A DNA stretch of 64,000 nucleotides from Bradyrhizobium sp. 200 (lineage in GTDB: Bacteria; Pseudomonadota; Alphaproteobacteria; Rhizobiales; Xanthobacteraceae), in contig NZ_CP064689.1 of NCBI RefSeq assembly GCF_023100945.1, positions 8,104,001 to 8,168,000 of the forward strand, written 5' to 3'. Below, piece by piece: positions 17,685-26,780 of the stretch; position 1 is the first letter of the stretch, and each line of letters opens with the position of its first letter. A model generated the notes under the pieces. That model worked only from the letters and a program-made list of their open reading frames with translations. It was not told the origin of the DNA and did no database searches. The position numbers were made by a program, and so were the translations under genes.

Positions 17685-19733
17685 CTACGCCAAGAGCAGC
17701 CCGCTCTGCAGGTCGATCTCGATCATGCGACCGTCGCTGACGTGCGACCACCCGTAATCGACGACAAAGAGGTTTAGGTTGTTGGGATCGTCGTTAGGGT
17801 CGCTGCTCGGCGCGAGCTCCAGGTCCTTGACGCAGGCCGCCGTATTGTTGGTCTCATGGCGATATCCGCCGAGGACATCGAGAACCTGCAGAATGTTGCC
17901 GCTGTGGTCAACGACCCAGATGTTCGAGCTGAAGCCACCGCCTACATAGAAGACGTCGTTGGTGGGGTCATAGGCCAGGGCCTCGGGATCCTCGATTTCC
18001 GACGGCAATTGAATAACGCTATAGACTTCGGTGACCGCATCATTGGTCTCAACAATCGCGCCGCCGTACGGGCCCCCACCCGAGGAATTACCGGTCCCGT
18101 TGGCGATGAACAAATGGCCGTTGGTCGGATTCACGGCTATGTCTTCAGGGTCAACGATGTTGACAAGGCGAGTATCGGCCGACTCCCCGAGCTTCACCGT
18201 CGGATTGGCCGGATCGACCCAGAAGATTTTGCACAGGTCATCGTCGGAGATGTACAGGCGCCCCGCGCCGGAGTCGAAGGCCAAGCCCGTCGGCTCGCTT
18301 GTGAAGTTCAAGAGGCTGAACGACTCGGCGAGGGTGCCGTCGGATTGCAGCTTCCACAGGTTGGTGGTGCCGTAGAACGGGCTCTCCTCAACTTCCGAGT
18401 CGCTGACGAAGAACCCCATTCCCGGCACATAGGCGATCCCGGCGGGATCCGTGCTGCCGAGCGCCGCCATGTTGGTACTCGAGACGACTTCGGCGCTGAG
18501 CGGCGCGATGGAGCCGCTGGCCGTGCTGCCGGCAATGGAAAGCGACGTGCCGCTCGACACGCCCACGGCGGAATCGAGCTGCACCGTGAAGGACTCGACG
18601 AGCTCCGGGACATTATCGGCGAGCACATCGATCAAGACGGTGGCGCTGGTGCTGCCGGCAGGGATCGTCACCTGGCCAAGCGAGACGCCGACGAAGTCGC
18701 TGCCGGCCACGGCCGTGCCGTCCACCGTCGAGTAGGTCAGAAGTACGTCCTCGTTCCACGGGACAGACAGATTGATCGTGAAGGCGACGTGAGCGTCCGC
18801 ACGCTCGGGCGCCGGATCCGGAGAGCCGTTCACGGTCACGGTCGGAGACGCGTTGAAAACGAAGGAGTCGGCGGCGCTCAAGGCGACGCCCGTGTTGAAG
18901 GTAGCAAGCGCGACGCCGTGCAAGGGGCCCGCACCGTCCGCATCCCACATCAGTGTCCGGGTCGAGGACGTGGACGAGAACACGAATTGCCCGTGACCGG
19001 ACGACGTGCCCTGCACGATGCTCGCCGAGCCGGCCACGGCCACGAAGTAGGTGGGATCGAGGACCAGATTTCCGGTTCCGTCATCGATGAGACCATGGCC
19101 CAGGCTCAGCCCGTAGTCGCCGGCATAGATCCCGATACGATCATGATCCGTGGCCGAGAAATCCTTGACCTTGTCGGTGCTCGTCGCGTCGGGGACGCGG
19201 AATACGAAAGTGTCCGAGCCCGAGCCGCCCCAGAGCTCGTCCTTTCCGGCGTCGCCGATCAGGATGTCGTCGCCCCCGTTGCCGTAGATGACGTCGTCGC
19301 CGCCTCCGCCGCTCAGCACGTTGGCCGCATCGTTCCCGACGAGCCTGTTGGCGAGCTCATTGCCTGTGCCGTTGATCGCCGCCGTCCCCTTCAGATACAG
19401 CTTCTCGACGAACCCGGGCAGAGAGTAGGTGATCGTGCTTTCCACCGCATCGATACCACCGTCGTCGACGCCGGGGACGGTTGTCTCGCTCACGACGTCG
19501 GCAAGATTGTCGACCCGATAGAGATCGTCGCCAGCGCCCCCATACATGATGTCAGCGCCCGTTCCACCGTCCAACAGGTCGTTTCCAGCGCCGCCATAGA
19601 GCTGGTCGTCGCCGCCATTGGCGTAGAGCCGATCCTTGCCGCCATAGCCATAAAGCTGTTCACGCCCGCTACTGCCAATGAGATCCTCATCGGACTCAGT
19701 TCCGAGAATTTGCCTGAATTTAGGGACTTTCAT
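17685..19733 (-). CDS. RTX calcium-binding protein with Calx-beta and C-terminal propeller-like domains
   Basis: Secreted-looking protein of 682 residues without a Sec signal. Two blocks of RTX nonapeptides lie near the N-terminus: about residues 20-75 (GGAGNDLLDGGTGADIMYGG and similar) and 118-176 (GGGGDDVIYGNGGDDILIGD and similar). About 300-400 is a Calx-beta domain (TYSTVDGTAVAGSDFVGVSL; VPELVESFTVQLD). About 410-682 has repeated SMP-30/NHL-like strands (GLAFDSGAGRLYISDDD; DIAVNPTNGHLFIANGTG). RTX repeats are normally C-terminal next to the type I secretion signal; here they come first. It sits in the EPS operon between the export gene and the kinase, so it may bind or organise the polysaccharide outside the cell (inference). 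No intact type I exporter is in the window. Confidence 0.88.
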   Translation of the reverse strand: MKVPKFRQILGTESDEDLIGSSGREQLYGYGGKDRLYANGGDDQLYGGAGNDLLDGGTGADIMYGGAGDDLYRVDNLADVVSETTVPGVDDGGIDAVESTITYSLPGFVEKLYLKGTAAINGTGNELANRLVGNDAANVLSGGGGDDVIYGNGGDDILIGDAGKDELWGGSGSDTFVFRVPDATSTDKVKDFSATDHDRIGIYAGDYGLSLGHGLIDDGTGNLVLDPTYFVAVAGSASIVQGTSSGHGQFVFSSTSSTRTLMWDADGAGPLHGVALATFNTGVALSAADSFVFNASPTVTVNGSPDPAPERADAHVAFTINLSVPWNEDVLLTYSTVDGTAVAGSDFVGVSLGQVTIPAGSTSATVLIDVLADNVPELVESFTVQLDSAVGVSSGTSLSIAGSTASGSIAPLSAEVVSSTNMAALGSTDPAGIAYVPGMGFFVSDSEVEESPFYGTTNLWKLQSDGTLAESFSLLNFTSEPTGLAFDSGAGRLYISDDDLCKIFWVDPANPTVKLGESADTRLVNIVDPEDIAVNPTNGHLFIANGTGNSSGGGPYGGAIVETNDAVTEVYSVIQLPSEIEDPEALAYDPTNDVFYVGGGFSSNIWVVDHSGNILQVLDVLGGYRHETNNTAACVKDLELAPSSDPNDDPNNLNLFVVDYGWSHVSDGRMIEIDLQSGLLLA

Positions 19734-19937
19734 CGGCGCACCTCTATCGGAGGATAAAAAACTACACCTCGCTGGACGAGAGACAGATGGCTATTCCGGA
19801 TTAGGGTTCGAAGATCGCCGTTAGGATTACGCTCCAGACGTCGACGAAAGGGCCGCGCACAGCAATGGCGACAGGCCACGAGGCTTTTCGCGGCTTCGGT
19901 CCCAGCGCCAGTCAAGAGGGCCTCACGCGAGCGGTGT

Positions 19938-21191
19938 CTATTGCGCGGCGATATCGACGCCATCCGGACGCAAGGTGACCTCGATCACGTCTCCAGGCTG
20001 GAGTTCGGTATCGGCGTCGGCGGTATGGCGTTCCTTACTATTTGTGCCGCTTCTGAACACAGTAATATCGGCCTTGCTGGCGCCGTCCGAAGTCCGTGGA
20101 GGCCTCAGGCCCACCAGCTGAAGTTTTTCCTCCACGCTCCGCAGCTTTGCGCGCTCGCCGGCCAGCTTCACCGTGGCGTCCTGCAATTCCGCCAGCAAAC
20201 GAATCCGGCGCTGATCGTCGATTTTCTCGAGCTCTCTCGCCATCTCGGCGCGCGATCTCTGCACTAGCATGAGTTGATTGGTGGTCTGCAGTTGGCGGGT
20301 GGAAGAGTACAGCACGGCTCGACGGAACTCGGCCACGCGCGGGCTCGGCAGGGTGCCGCTGCCAAAGGCTGCCTTGGCCTTCTGGAGGTCCCGGGCATCT
20401 GCCTGAACCCCCTCATCTTCGCTCTCCTTCTGCTCCAACAACACGAGAGCCTGCTTGTCCGCCAGCTCCATTGACCGCCGAAGGAAGTCTTTTGCCCGCT
20501 CGTGGTCCGCAGAACTTGCCGCGCGGTAATCGACTTCGAGATTCACAATTTGCGACATCACCGCATCTGGAACCGGCGCCGGTGGAATGGCTTTTTGATC
20601 GAGGTCGATATTCTCACCGAGCTCTGTCTTGATGCGCCAAACCCGCGCGTGCTCTCGTGCCACGCTCAACCAAACCGTGATATATTCACTCCGCAGATTA
20701 GCCGCATCGAACGAGGTCGCGTTAGCCCGGGCCAAGGCAGAAAAACCACCGGCAGACGCCAGGGCCTGGCGCACGGTCATGCGAGGGCGGAACGCCTGCT
20801 CGCCAGGGCGAATCACGTCTCCGGTGATGAAGACTGGCCTATACTCCACGATCGTCGCCGCGACCTCGTCCCGTTCGAACATCCGCGAGAACTCCCGGCC
20901 GTCCGGTGTGCGAGTGCGAAATATCTTGCTGGCCACGGCGGATTGAATCTTGCCTCGGACCTCCGAAAATTCGAGGCCCTCGACCATGAACGTACCCACG
21001 ACAAGGAACGTGATGCTGCCGTCGAGTTGGACCGGGGCACGCTGCCTCAGGTCAGGAACGCCGGACACAGAAATCTCGACAACGTCTCCGCCTTGCAAGC
21101 GGTATTCCGCTCGCGCCGGGTTCACCAAACAGCACAACGCGACTGCGAGCAGGCCGGCCTTCAAGGAAATTATCGAGTGTCGGCGGCACAT
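19938..21191 (-). CDS. Polysaccharide export protein, OPX/ExoF-like
   Basis: Periplasmic/outer-membrane polysaccharide export protein of 417 residues. The N-terminus has a Sec signal (hydrophobic AGLLAVALCCLVNPARA, cleavage near ARA-EYRL). Then the Poly_export domain: YRLQGGDVVEISVSGVPDLR, LDGSITFLVVG, followed by an SLBB-type repeat VFITGDVIRPGEQAFRPRMT and TVRQALASAGG. Residues about 215-350 are charged and coiled-coil-like, as in ExoF, and the end LQPGDVIEVTLRPDG is a second soluble-domain motif. No lipobox is seen. ATG 21191 or GTG 21194 are possible starts. It is the first gene of the minus-strand EPS operon and should work with the BY-kinase-like co-polymerase at 23.2 kb. Confidence 0.9.
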   Translation of the reverse strand: MCRRHSIISLKAGLLAVALCCLVNPARAEYRLQGGDVVEISVSGVPDLRQRAPVQLDGSITFLVVGTFMVEGLEFSEVRGKIQSAVASKIFRTRTPDGREFSRMFERDEVAATIVEYRPVFITGDVIRPGEQAFRPRMTVRQALASAGGFSALARANATSFDAANLRSEYITVWLSVAREHARVWRIKTELGENIDLDQKAIPPAPVPDAVMSQIVNLEVDYRAASSADHERAKDFLRRSMELADKQALVLLEQKESEDEGVQADARDLQKAKAAFGSGTLPSPRVAEFRRAVLYSSTRQLQTTNQLMLVQRSRAEMARELEKIDDQRRIRLLAELQDATVKLAGERAKLRSVEEKLQLVGLRPPRTSDGASKADITVFRSGTNSKERHTADADTELQPGDVIEVTLRPDGVDIAAQ

Positions 21192-21260
21192 CACAGCACC
21201 AAGAAAACCAATACAGTCGCCAAGACAATCATTGATCAGATCTTCGGGTCAAATGACCTT

Positions 21261-21317
21261 ACGTTGCCAACGTTGAACCATGCGGAGTACCCCCGTTAGA
21301 TCCATCCGGAGTACCCC
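21261..21317 (-). promoter_or_regulatory. Operator-like palindrome and direct repeats upstream of the EPS operon
   Basis: Upstream of the export gene lie a near-perfect palindrome, acgttgccaacgt (21261-21273), and two exact copies of cggagtacccc (21283-21293 and 21307-21317) whose starts are 24 bases apart. This arrangement, 65-130 bases before the start codon, is typical of regulator binding sites. The regulator is not known; one of the LuxR-type proteins at 1.7-5.8 kb is a candidate. Confidence 0.45.
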
Positions 21318-21943
21318 TCCTTAAGAGACTGGCGCTTGCAGGACATCGGAGCTTGCTCGGATCCCGTCACGGGACGACTTGTGAACCCGGGCTTCCTGTC
21401 GATCCGGATTGCATACATCTCCGGCGCAACTCTCAGCTCGTTGCGCGCGCTTCCGGGCAGATCATCGAGGTAGCCGTGACGGTCGAGCGAATTGCAAGAG
21501 GTGAACGCTGCAACGTTCCGCGGCTGAGCGTGAGCGTGTCTGTCAGATGCGAGCCGATTACCCAGCAAGAGGCATAATACCAATTCGCCGTTCGTGGCAT
21601 GATTCGCTGCTTTACAAGCAATGCTTCGAATTGCGACTCTGTATCGCTGTCGATGTTGAGCGTTTCCGAACTATCCGGAACAACTGCAGGACGTCCATAA
21701 CGTGCCGGCTCACGTCGATCGAAAGGCTTCAAAAATGAGCGATATTGCGCGGCAAGTCCTGCACCACGATCGCGGTCACGACACTGTGCATCCAGCCCAT
21801 GCTCGATGCTCGCCAGAGCGACTCCGCGGCTCCCCGGCATCACGGTGGCCGCCGCTCGCGAAGCAACATCAATGCGGCGCCGACGCAAATCGCGCTTCGG
21901 GCCAGCCGGCACGCCGGGCTCCGCATATTGCGGGGGTAAACCC
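21318..21943. other. Divergent intergenic region between the two EPS transcription units
   Basis: No recognised gene. The region separates the minus-strand export operon from the plus-strand polymerase operon and must hold at least one promoter. A gggggtaa ribosome-binding site at about 21931-21939 precedes the polymerase ATG at 21944. Confidence 0.45.
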
Positions 21944-23197
21944 ATGATTCTGGATTCGCTGCTCGCGCTCGGGCTGCTTTTGTCGACGGCGACCCAGCTT
22001 CGGTTCGGCGACACTCCGTTTGGGCCAGGCGAAATGTGCCTCGCCCTTTGGCTCGGTCTGTTCCTGTGCCTTCAAGCTGGGCGGCTGGCGCCTGCATCGA
22101 ACGCAGCGTTTGCCGTTGTGGTCACTTTCTGGCTGTTCCTGTTCGTCGCCGAAAGTGTCGGGGCGATCGTGGGATTCGCAACCGAACTATTCTTTGACAC
22201 TACTCATATCATTCACGATATCATGGCCTACTTTTTTCTGTTTGGCCTCGCCTGCACCATGGCTCTCGAACTCGCGAGCGAGCACCGCCTGCGACGCGTG
22301 ACGTGGCTGATCGTGTTACTCGGCGCTGCGTCTCTGAGCCTGCAGCTGGTTCACGCATATGGCTTGATTGGCCTTCCGATCGCGGCCGAGCCCTGGTTCT
22401 ACGATCGCTTGAGAGGTTGGTCGCACGACCCAAACCAACTCGGCCTCGTGGCTGCGTCACTCACACTGGTTTCGATTCATCTCGCGGACACCGCGACCCA
22501 GCGTATGAAGGCGACCGCTGCGGCTGCCTGCGCTGTGCTCGCCTTCTGCGTCGGCGTGCTCACCAAGAGCGATTCACTCACCATGGGCATTTTGGGTGCG
22601 AGCGCTGTCTTTCTCGCGATTAAGTCCTCGCTCTGGCTGGCAACGTTCAAACGAGGTCTGACCTTTCGGGCGGCGTTAGTAAGCCTCGCTCTGCTCGGGT
22701 TGCCGGTGCTCGCTGTCGGTGCCCTTCCGCTCGTTCCCCTAGCGGTCGAGCAGGTGGAAGCCAAATCCGAGGCGCTCTATAACGAGGATAACCAAGGAGA
22801 CTCGCGGTTTCACCTCTGGGCGGAAGCTTACGACAAGGGCATGGACGCAGCGATGCTGGGTCTTGGACCGGGCCCCCACTTAACGAAGAAGTCATGGAAG
22901 CAGTCCCCCCCCCATAAGTTCGAGGCCCACAACACTCCCCTCGATCTGTTTGTTCAGGGTGGGCTGTTGGCGCTTCTTGCTATCGCCTTGCTCTATGCGT
23001 CGATGCTTGTCGCGACCACGAGAGCCAAGCTTCCGGCTCTGGCGGGGCTCGCTTGCGCCTTCGCCGTATTCAGCATGTTCCACTTCATCATCCGCCATCC
23101 AATCTTCTGGTTCGGGGTCGTTCTCTGTCTCTTGGAAGCCGCCTCCGTCTCGAAGCCATCGTTTAGTGGAAAACACGCGGATGTAGTTCGGCTATGA
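21944..23197 (+). CDS. Wzy-like O-antigen/EPS polymerase
   Basis: Integral membrane protein of 417 residues with about 10-12 hydrophobic helices and a large periplasmic loop (about residues 260-320). The loop and its flank carry the pattern expected of O-antigen ligase/polymerase proteins: RLRGWSHDPNQLGLVAASL, then DSRFHLWAEAYDKGMDAAML, LGPGPHL and EAHNTPLDLFVQGGLLALL (the H-N-x-[FPL]-[LD] motif of Wzy_C proteins). It would polymerise repeat units at the periplasmic face after Wzx flipping. ATG 21944 has a GGGGGTAA just upstream; the frame stays open to 21806 but the extra residues are not family-like. The stop overlaps the next start (ATGA). Confidence 0.87.
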   Translation: MILDSLLALGLLLSTATQLRFGDTPFGPGEMCLALWLGLFLCLQAGRLAPASNAAFAVVVTFWLFLFVAESVGAIVGFATELFFDTTHIIHDIMAYFFLFGLACTMALELASEHRLRRVTWLIVLLGAASLSLQLVHAYGLIGLPIAAEPWFYDRLRGWSHDPNQLGLVAASLTLVSIHLADTATQRMKATAAAACAVLAFCVGVLTKSDSLTMGILGASAVFLAIKSSLWLATFKRGLTFRAALVSLALLGLPVLAVGALPLVPLAVEQVEAKSEALYNEDNQGDSRFHLWAEAYDKGMDAAMLGLGPGPHLTKKSWKQSPPHKFEAHNTPLDLFVQGGLLALLAIALLYASMLVATTRAKLPALAGLACAFAVFSMFHFIIRHPIFWFGVVLCLLEAASVSKPSFSGKHADVVRL

Positions 23198-25116
23198 CAA
23201 TCGAATCTAACGGCGGATACGAAGCTATGAACACGCAACAAGCGACGAGCCTGCACATGCGCCAGCTCATCAACCTTCTCCGCCGCCGATGGAAGCTGAT
23301 CTTCACGGCGGCTGGGGTCGCTGTTGGCCTGGCCGGGACCGTCGGGCTGGTCTTGCCGGCCCGGTACACTGCGACCGCTCAGGTCATCGTCGATCCGCCG
23401 AGAGGTAGCAGCGCCGTTGGGGAGCCTAGCGTTGCCGGCGTGCTTGATGATGCCGCAGTTCAGACTCATGTCGCGGCGCTCCTCTCGCAAGGTCATCTCC
23501 GGCGCGTGTTTGACAGCCTTGTCGCAGAACGCGGACCTGGGCCGAAAGAGAAGCGAGGCGTGTTTGGTGAAGACTTTTCTATCGACACTTTCACGGCCCG
23601 CATCAACGCGTTTAAGGACACTCGCTCGCGAATGATCGGGATCAATTATACATCTACTGACCCAGCCTTCGCCGCATCGGTCGCGAATCGGAGCGCAGCG
23701 CTCTACCTGGCGACCCTCACAGAGCGGAATCTCGCCGACCGTAATGACGCTCTGCGCAGCTTGAGCAAGCAGATCCCTCACGTCAGAGCAGAGGTCGAGC
23801 GAGCCGATGTCGCACTGCAAAGCTATCGTATCAAGCACGGCTTCACCGAAGCGAGCCGGATGGATATGGTCGACCAGCAACTCTTCGATCTTAACCGCCA
23901 GCTAGCCGTCGCGAGGTCAGATCTCGCGGAGCGGCACGCGCGACCGACCACACTGAGCATCGGACAAACGACCAATCAGAGCCAACTGGCAGAGGAAAGC
24001 AGCACGCTAGAGACACGGGTGCAACAATTGGAGCGACGGATCGCCATTTTGAAGGACGCCAGCACCGAGGTGCGAGAGCCTGAGGGGCAGCTGCGCGAAC
24101 TGCAACGAGAAGCAACGGCTTTCGCTCAGCTTTATGACAGCCTTGCGCAGCGTCAAAAGGCTATTCTCGGTGAGGGGAACGTTCAGCCGGACGTGCGTGT
24201 ATTGTCGTCTGCGTCCATCCCGACGCTCCCGAGCTCACTCAATCCACTACTGTTTGTCCCACCTGCCATGGTGCTCGCCTTAATCGGCGCCGGTCTAGTG
24301 GCGGTCCTGCTCGAGCAACTCGACGGGACGTTGCGGACCGAGCGAGACGTGACCGATGCCCTTGGCATCTCCTGCATCGGCGCCATTCCGCAGGTCGCCC
24401 GCCGAAAGGCGCTCCGCCCGCATCAACTAATGCCGCAGGACGCACGGTATACCGAGGCTGTTCGATCGGTTGTTGCGGCAGCGCTGCAATTGGCGAATCC
24501 ACAAGGGTCGCTCAAGACGTTCCTCGTCACCTCTAGCGTGCCCCGCGAAGGAAAAACGACGCTCGCAATTAGCTTCGCGGTTTTCGCGGCGCGCATTCAC
24601 CGCCGCGTTCTATTGATCGATCTCTCTCTTAGAGAACCATCCGTCGCGAGCGAGCTTGGAGAGCCTGCCGACGGCGGGATCTTGGATGTTCTGCAAGGCC
24701 GGCCGCCGGCTGAGTTGACAAGAGCCGCCCCAGGTTTGGGTTTCGATTACCTGCCGCTGTCGCGCAGCTCGGCGGATCCTGTCGCGACAGTTGCTAGTGA
24801 ACGCGTGCTTCTGCGTGAATTGGAAGGAAGCTATGACTGCATCGTGATCGACAGTGCGCCGCTGCTCAGTGCGACGGAGGCGAGGCTATTCGCGTCGACA
24901 GTCGATAAAGTCCTCTTTGCCGTCAAGTGGGGATGCACACCGCGGGAGGTCGCACAGAATGCGCTGGGGCTACTGAAACGCTCCGGGTTTGGAGAGGACG
25001 ATCTGCGGGGTTCGGTCACTGCAGTGATAACCCAGGTCGACCTCAAGAAGCATGCGCGTTATCGGTACGGCGACTTTAGTGAGAATCTCTTGCACCTGAA
25101 GCCCTATCTTGCGTGA
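23194..25116 (+). CDS. Wzz/BY-kinase-type polysaccharide co-polymerase (GumC/ExoP-like)
   Basis: Inner-membrane polysaccharide co-polymerase of 640 residues that controls chain length and contacts the export protein. Residues 23-65 contain the Wzz N-terminal segment with a first membrane helix (about 35-54). About 185-325 is a periplasmic coiled coil, a second helix lies at about 350-374, and the cytosolic ATPase follows: SSVPREGKTTLAI (Walker A, about 447-459), VLLIDLSLREP (Walker A', 472-482) and CIVIDSAPL (Walker B, 549-557). Only three Tyr lie near the C-terminus (623, 625, 638) and no Tyr-rich tail is present, so autophosphorylation may be limited. ATG 23194 overlaps the polymerase stop; ATG 23227 is an alternative. 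Confidence 0.92.
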   Translation: MTIESNGGYEAMNTQQATSLHMRQLINLLRRRWKLIFTAAGVAVGLAGTVGLVLPARYTATAQVIVDPPRGSSAVGEPSVAGVLDDAAVQTHVAALLSQGHLRRVFDSLVAERGPGPKEKRGVFGEDFSIDTFTARINAFKDTRSRMIGINYTSTDPAFAASVANRSAALYLATLTERNLADRNDALRSLSKQIPHVRAEVERADVALQSYRIKHGFTEASRMDMVDQQLFDLNRQLAVARSDLAERHARPTTLSIGQTTNQSQLAEESSTLETRVQQLERRIAILKDASTEVREPEGQLRELQREATAFAQLYDSLAQRQKAILGEGNVQPDVRVLSSASIPTLPSSLNPLLFVPPAMVLALIGAGLVAVLLEQLDGTLRTERDVTDALGISCIGAIPQVARRKALRPHQLMPQDARYTEAVRSVVAAALQLANPQGSLKTFLVTSSVPREGKTTLAISFAVFAARIHRRVLLIDLSLREPSVASELGEPADGGILDVLQGRPPAELTRAAPGLGFDYLPLSRSSADPVATVASERVLLRELEGSYDCIVIDSAPLLSATEARLFASTVDKVLFAVKWGCTPREVAQNALGLLKRSGFGEDDLRGSVTAVITQVDLKKHARYRYGDFSENLLHLKPYLA

Positions 25117-25215
25117 TATCGGTCGAGATCGACCCGCTCATGGACGCGTGAGAAAGACAGGAAACGAGCACCAGCATCGGGACTGAAGGCGTCGGCGTGC
25201 CATTGGAGCAGAAGC

Positions 25216-26160
25216 ATGATGCGTGATCCAACTACCAGAAGGGCTTTCCGCGCCTCAACCACTGCCGCAATGGGGAACTGCGCCCTGGGGCGGCTAATTT
25301 TGTTGGTGATCTCAGCTACGCTCGGGGTCATGGCCCAGGCTGTTGCTACCGAGCAGCGCGAGCAATTGCACTTCGCCGTTAACTTGCGCGGCGACTATGC
25401 CGGGGCGGCTTCGGCTGGATTCAATCTCGCCGACGTAAGCACGCTGTCCGCACTCAGAGCGTTGCCGGAAGGGATGAAGGGCGTCTACTGGCTGGGCAAT
25501 GGCTACAATCTTGACTGTTCATGGCGGCTTAGTGATAGACAGATCACCGATACCGTCATGGCGATCAAGGACAACCCGAAATTCAGCGGCATCTACTATA
25601 TCTCGGATGAGCCCCATCCGGCCCTGTGCCCGGAAGCGCCGCAGCGGTTGGCGGAGCGCACTGCGCTAATCCATTCCCTCGACCCGCGCGGCCGGACGTT
25701 CGCCGTGATCCTGAACAATTCGACCGCCCCGACCGAATTCGTGCAGATGAAGGACGCGGTCGACTACATCGGCGTCGATCCGTATCCTTGCAATATCAAA
25801 AACGAGCTTACCGGATGCAATTATGCCGCGCTCCGCCAGCGCATCGAACAGGCGCTGGAGGCTGGCATTCCGAGCACCCGCATCGTGCCGGTCTTCCAGA
25901 CATTCGGGCAAGTCTGCACAAGCTCTGGCCGCAACCCCTACTACCGATTGCCCACGGTGGCCGAGACAGAAATCATGCTGACCATCTGGGACGAGAAGGT
26001 CCCGGTGAAGGACCGGCCCTTCGACATGGCATACTCGTGGGGAAAACAGACCGTGGCATGTCCTACGCTGCAGATGGCGGGCGGCGGCTCGCATCCGGAC
26101 CTGCGCTCGTTCTACAAGAACTATTTCGCACGGATGAAAGGTGTCTCCCCTCCTCGCTGA
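25216..26160 (+). CDS. Secreted TIM-barrel glycosidase-like protein
   Basis: Protein of 314 residues with an N-terminal hydrophobic export segment (about 25-42: LGRLILLVISATLGVMAQAV). The mature part has alternating strand motifs suggestive of a TIM-barrel glycoside hydrolase: KGVYWLGNGYNLDC, GIYYISDEPHP (an Asp-Glu at a strand end, acid/base-like), RTFAVILNN, VDYIGVDPYPC, TRIVPVFQTFG and DMAYSWGKQ. Several Cys (about five) suggest disulfides, in line with periplasmic or extracellular location. No specific GH family is recognised. It is the third gene of the plus-strand EPS unit, 100 bases after the co-polymerase, so a role in trimming or degrading the polymer is likely (inference). Confidence 0.65.
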   Translation: MMRDPTTRRAFRASTTAAMGNCALGRLILLVISATLGVMAQAVATEQREQLHFAVNLRGDYAGAASAGFNLADVSTLSALRALPEGMKGVYWLGNGYNLDCSWRLSDRQITDTVMAIKDNPKFSGIYYISDEPHPALCPEAPQRLAERTALIHSLDPRGRTFAVILNNSTAPTEFVQMKDAVDYIGVDPYPCNIKNELTGCNYAALRQRIEQALEAGIPSTRIVPVFQTFGQVCTSSGRNPYYRLPTVAETEIMLTIWDEKVPVKDRPFDMAYSWGKQTVACPTLQMAGGGSHPDLRSFYKNYFARMKGVSPPR

Positions 26161-26309
26161 CACCTTGCTCGAGTTGCGGAACACTTCGGAGCTTTCTGAT
26201 CGCCTGTGTGTACCGAAAACTTTATCCGAGTTGATGACGTGATGGAGGTTTGCGGACGCCGGCCCCGTGTGCGCGGCACCCTCACTCATTGGGCCGGCAT
26301 CCGAAACCC

Positions 26310-26780
26310 TTCACAATAGCGGCCATCAACCTTAGCGATCTTTATCGGCGACTGGGCCGCGACAACGACGGCGAAGGCATACTGCGCACGGCGCTTACGG
26401 CCTCCCCGCGCGACGCCGCCGTGCGACATGCGCTCGGGCTTACACTGACCAGGCTCAAACGATCGGATGAAGCGCTCGCCGAATTTCAAGCGGCCACTAC
26501 GCTCGAGCTTGGCAACCCGCATTACGCCTACGTTTACGCCGTCGCGCTGCATTCTGGCGGCCGTCCTGCGGAAGCCGTGGCGGTATTGAATGAAGCTCCG
26601 AAGAGCCATCCCAACGATCGCAATATTCTTTCCGCGTTGGTCGCATTTGCCCGGACGGGTGGAAACGCAGCTGCCGCACTCGCCTATGCAGAGCGAATCG
26701 CCGTCATAACGCCGCAGGACCGCAACCTCGCAAGGCTTATTGACGAAGTTCGGCAAGCAGCCAAGTCAACCGCCCAATGA
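26310..26780 (+). pseudogene. TPR protein C-terminal remnant
   Basis: The frame encodes about 150 residues of tetratricopeptide repeats: INLSDLYRRLGRDNDGEGIL, VRHALGLTLTRLKRSDEAL, YAYVYAVALHSGGRPAEAV and RNILSALVAFARTGGNAAAA. This resembles the C-terminal end of large TPR (often multihaem cytochrome-associated) proteins in rhizobia, where such repeats follow several hundred other residues. Upstream of INLSDLY the frame is unlike any family and has no good start, so the 5' part is missing. It overlaps the beginning of the recombinase relic, so this is a junction of two broken genes. Confidence 0.6.

Noticed and set aside
17856..19757. A 633-codon open frame on the plus strand opposite the RTX gene
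   Set aside because: It is antisense to a protein with clear RTX, Calx-beta and propeller domains; its composition (Arg/Asp/Gly/His-rich) is that of a high-GC shadow frame, with no family motif.
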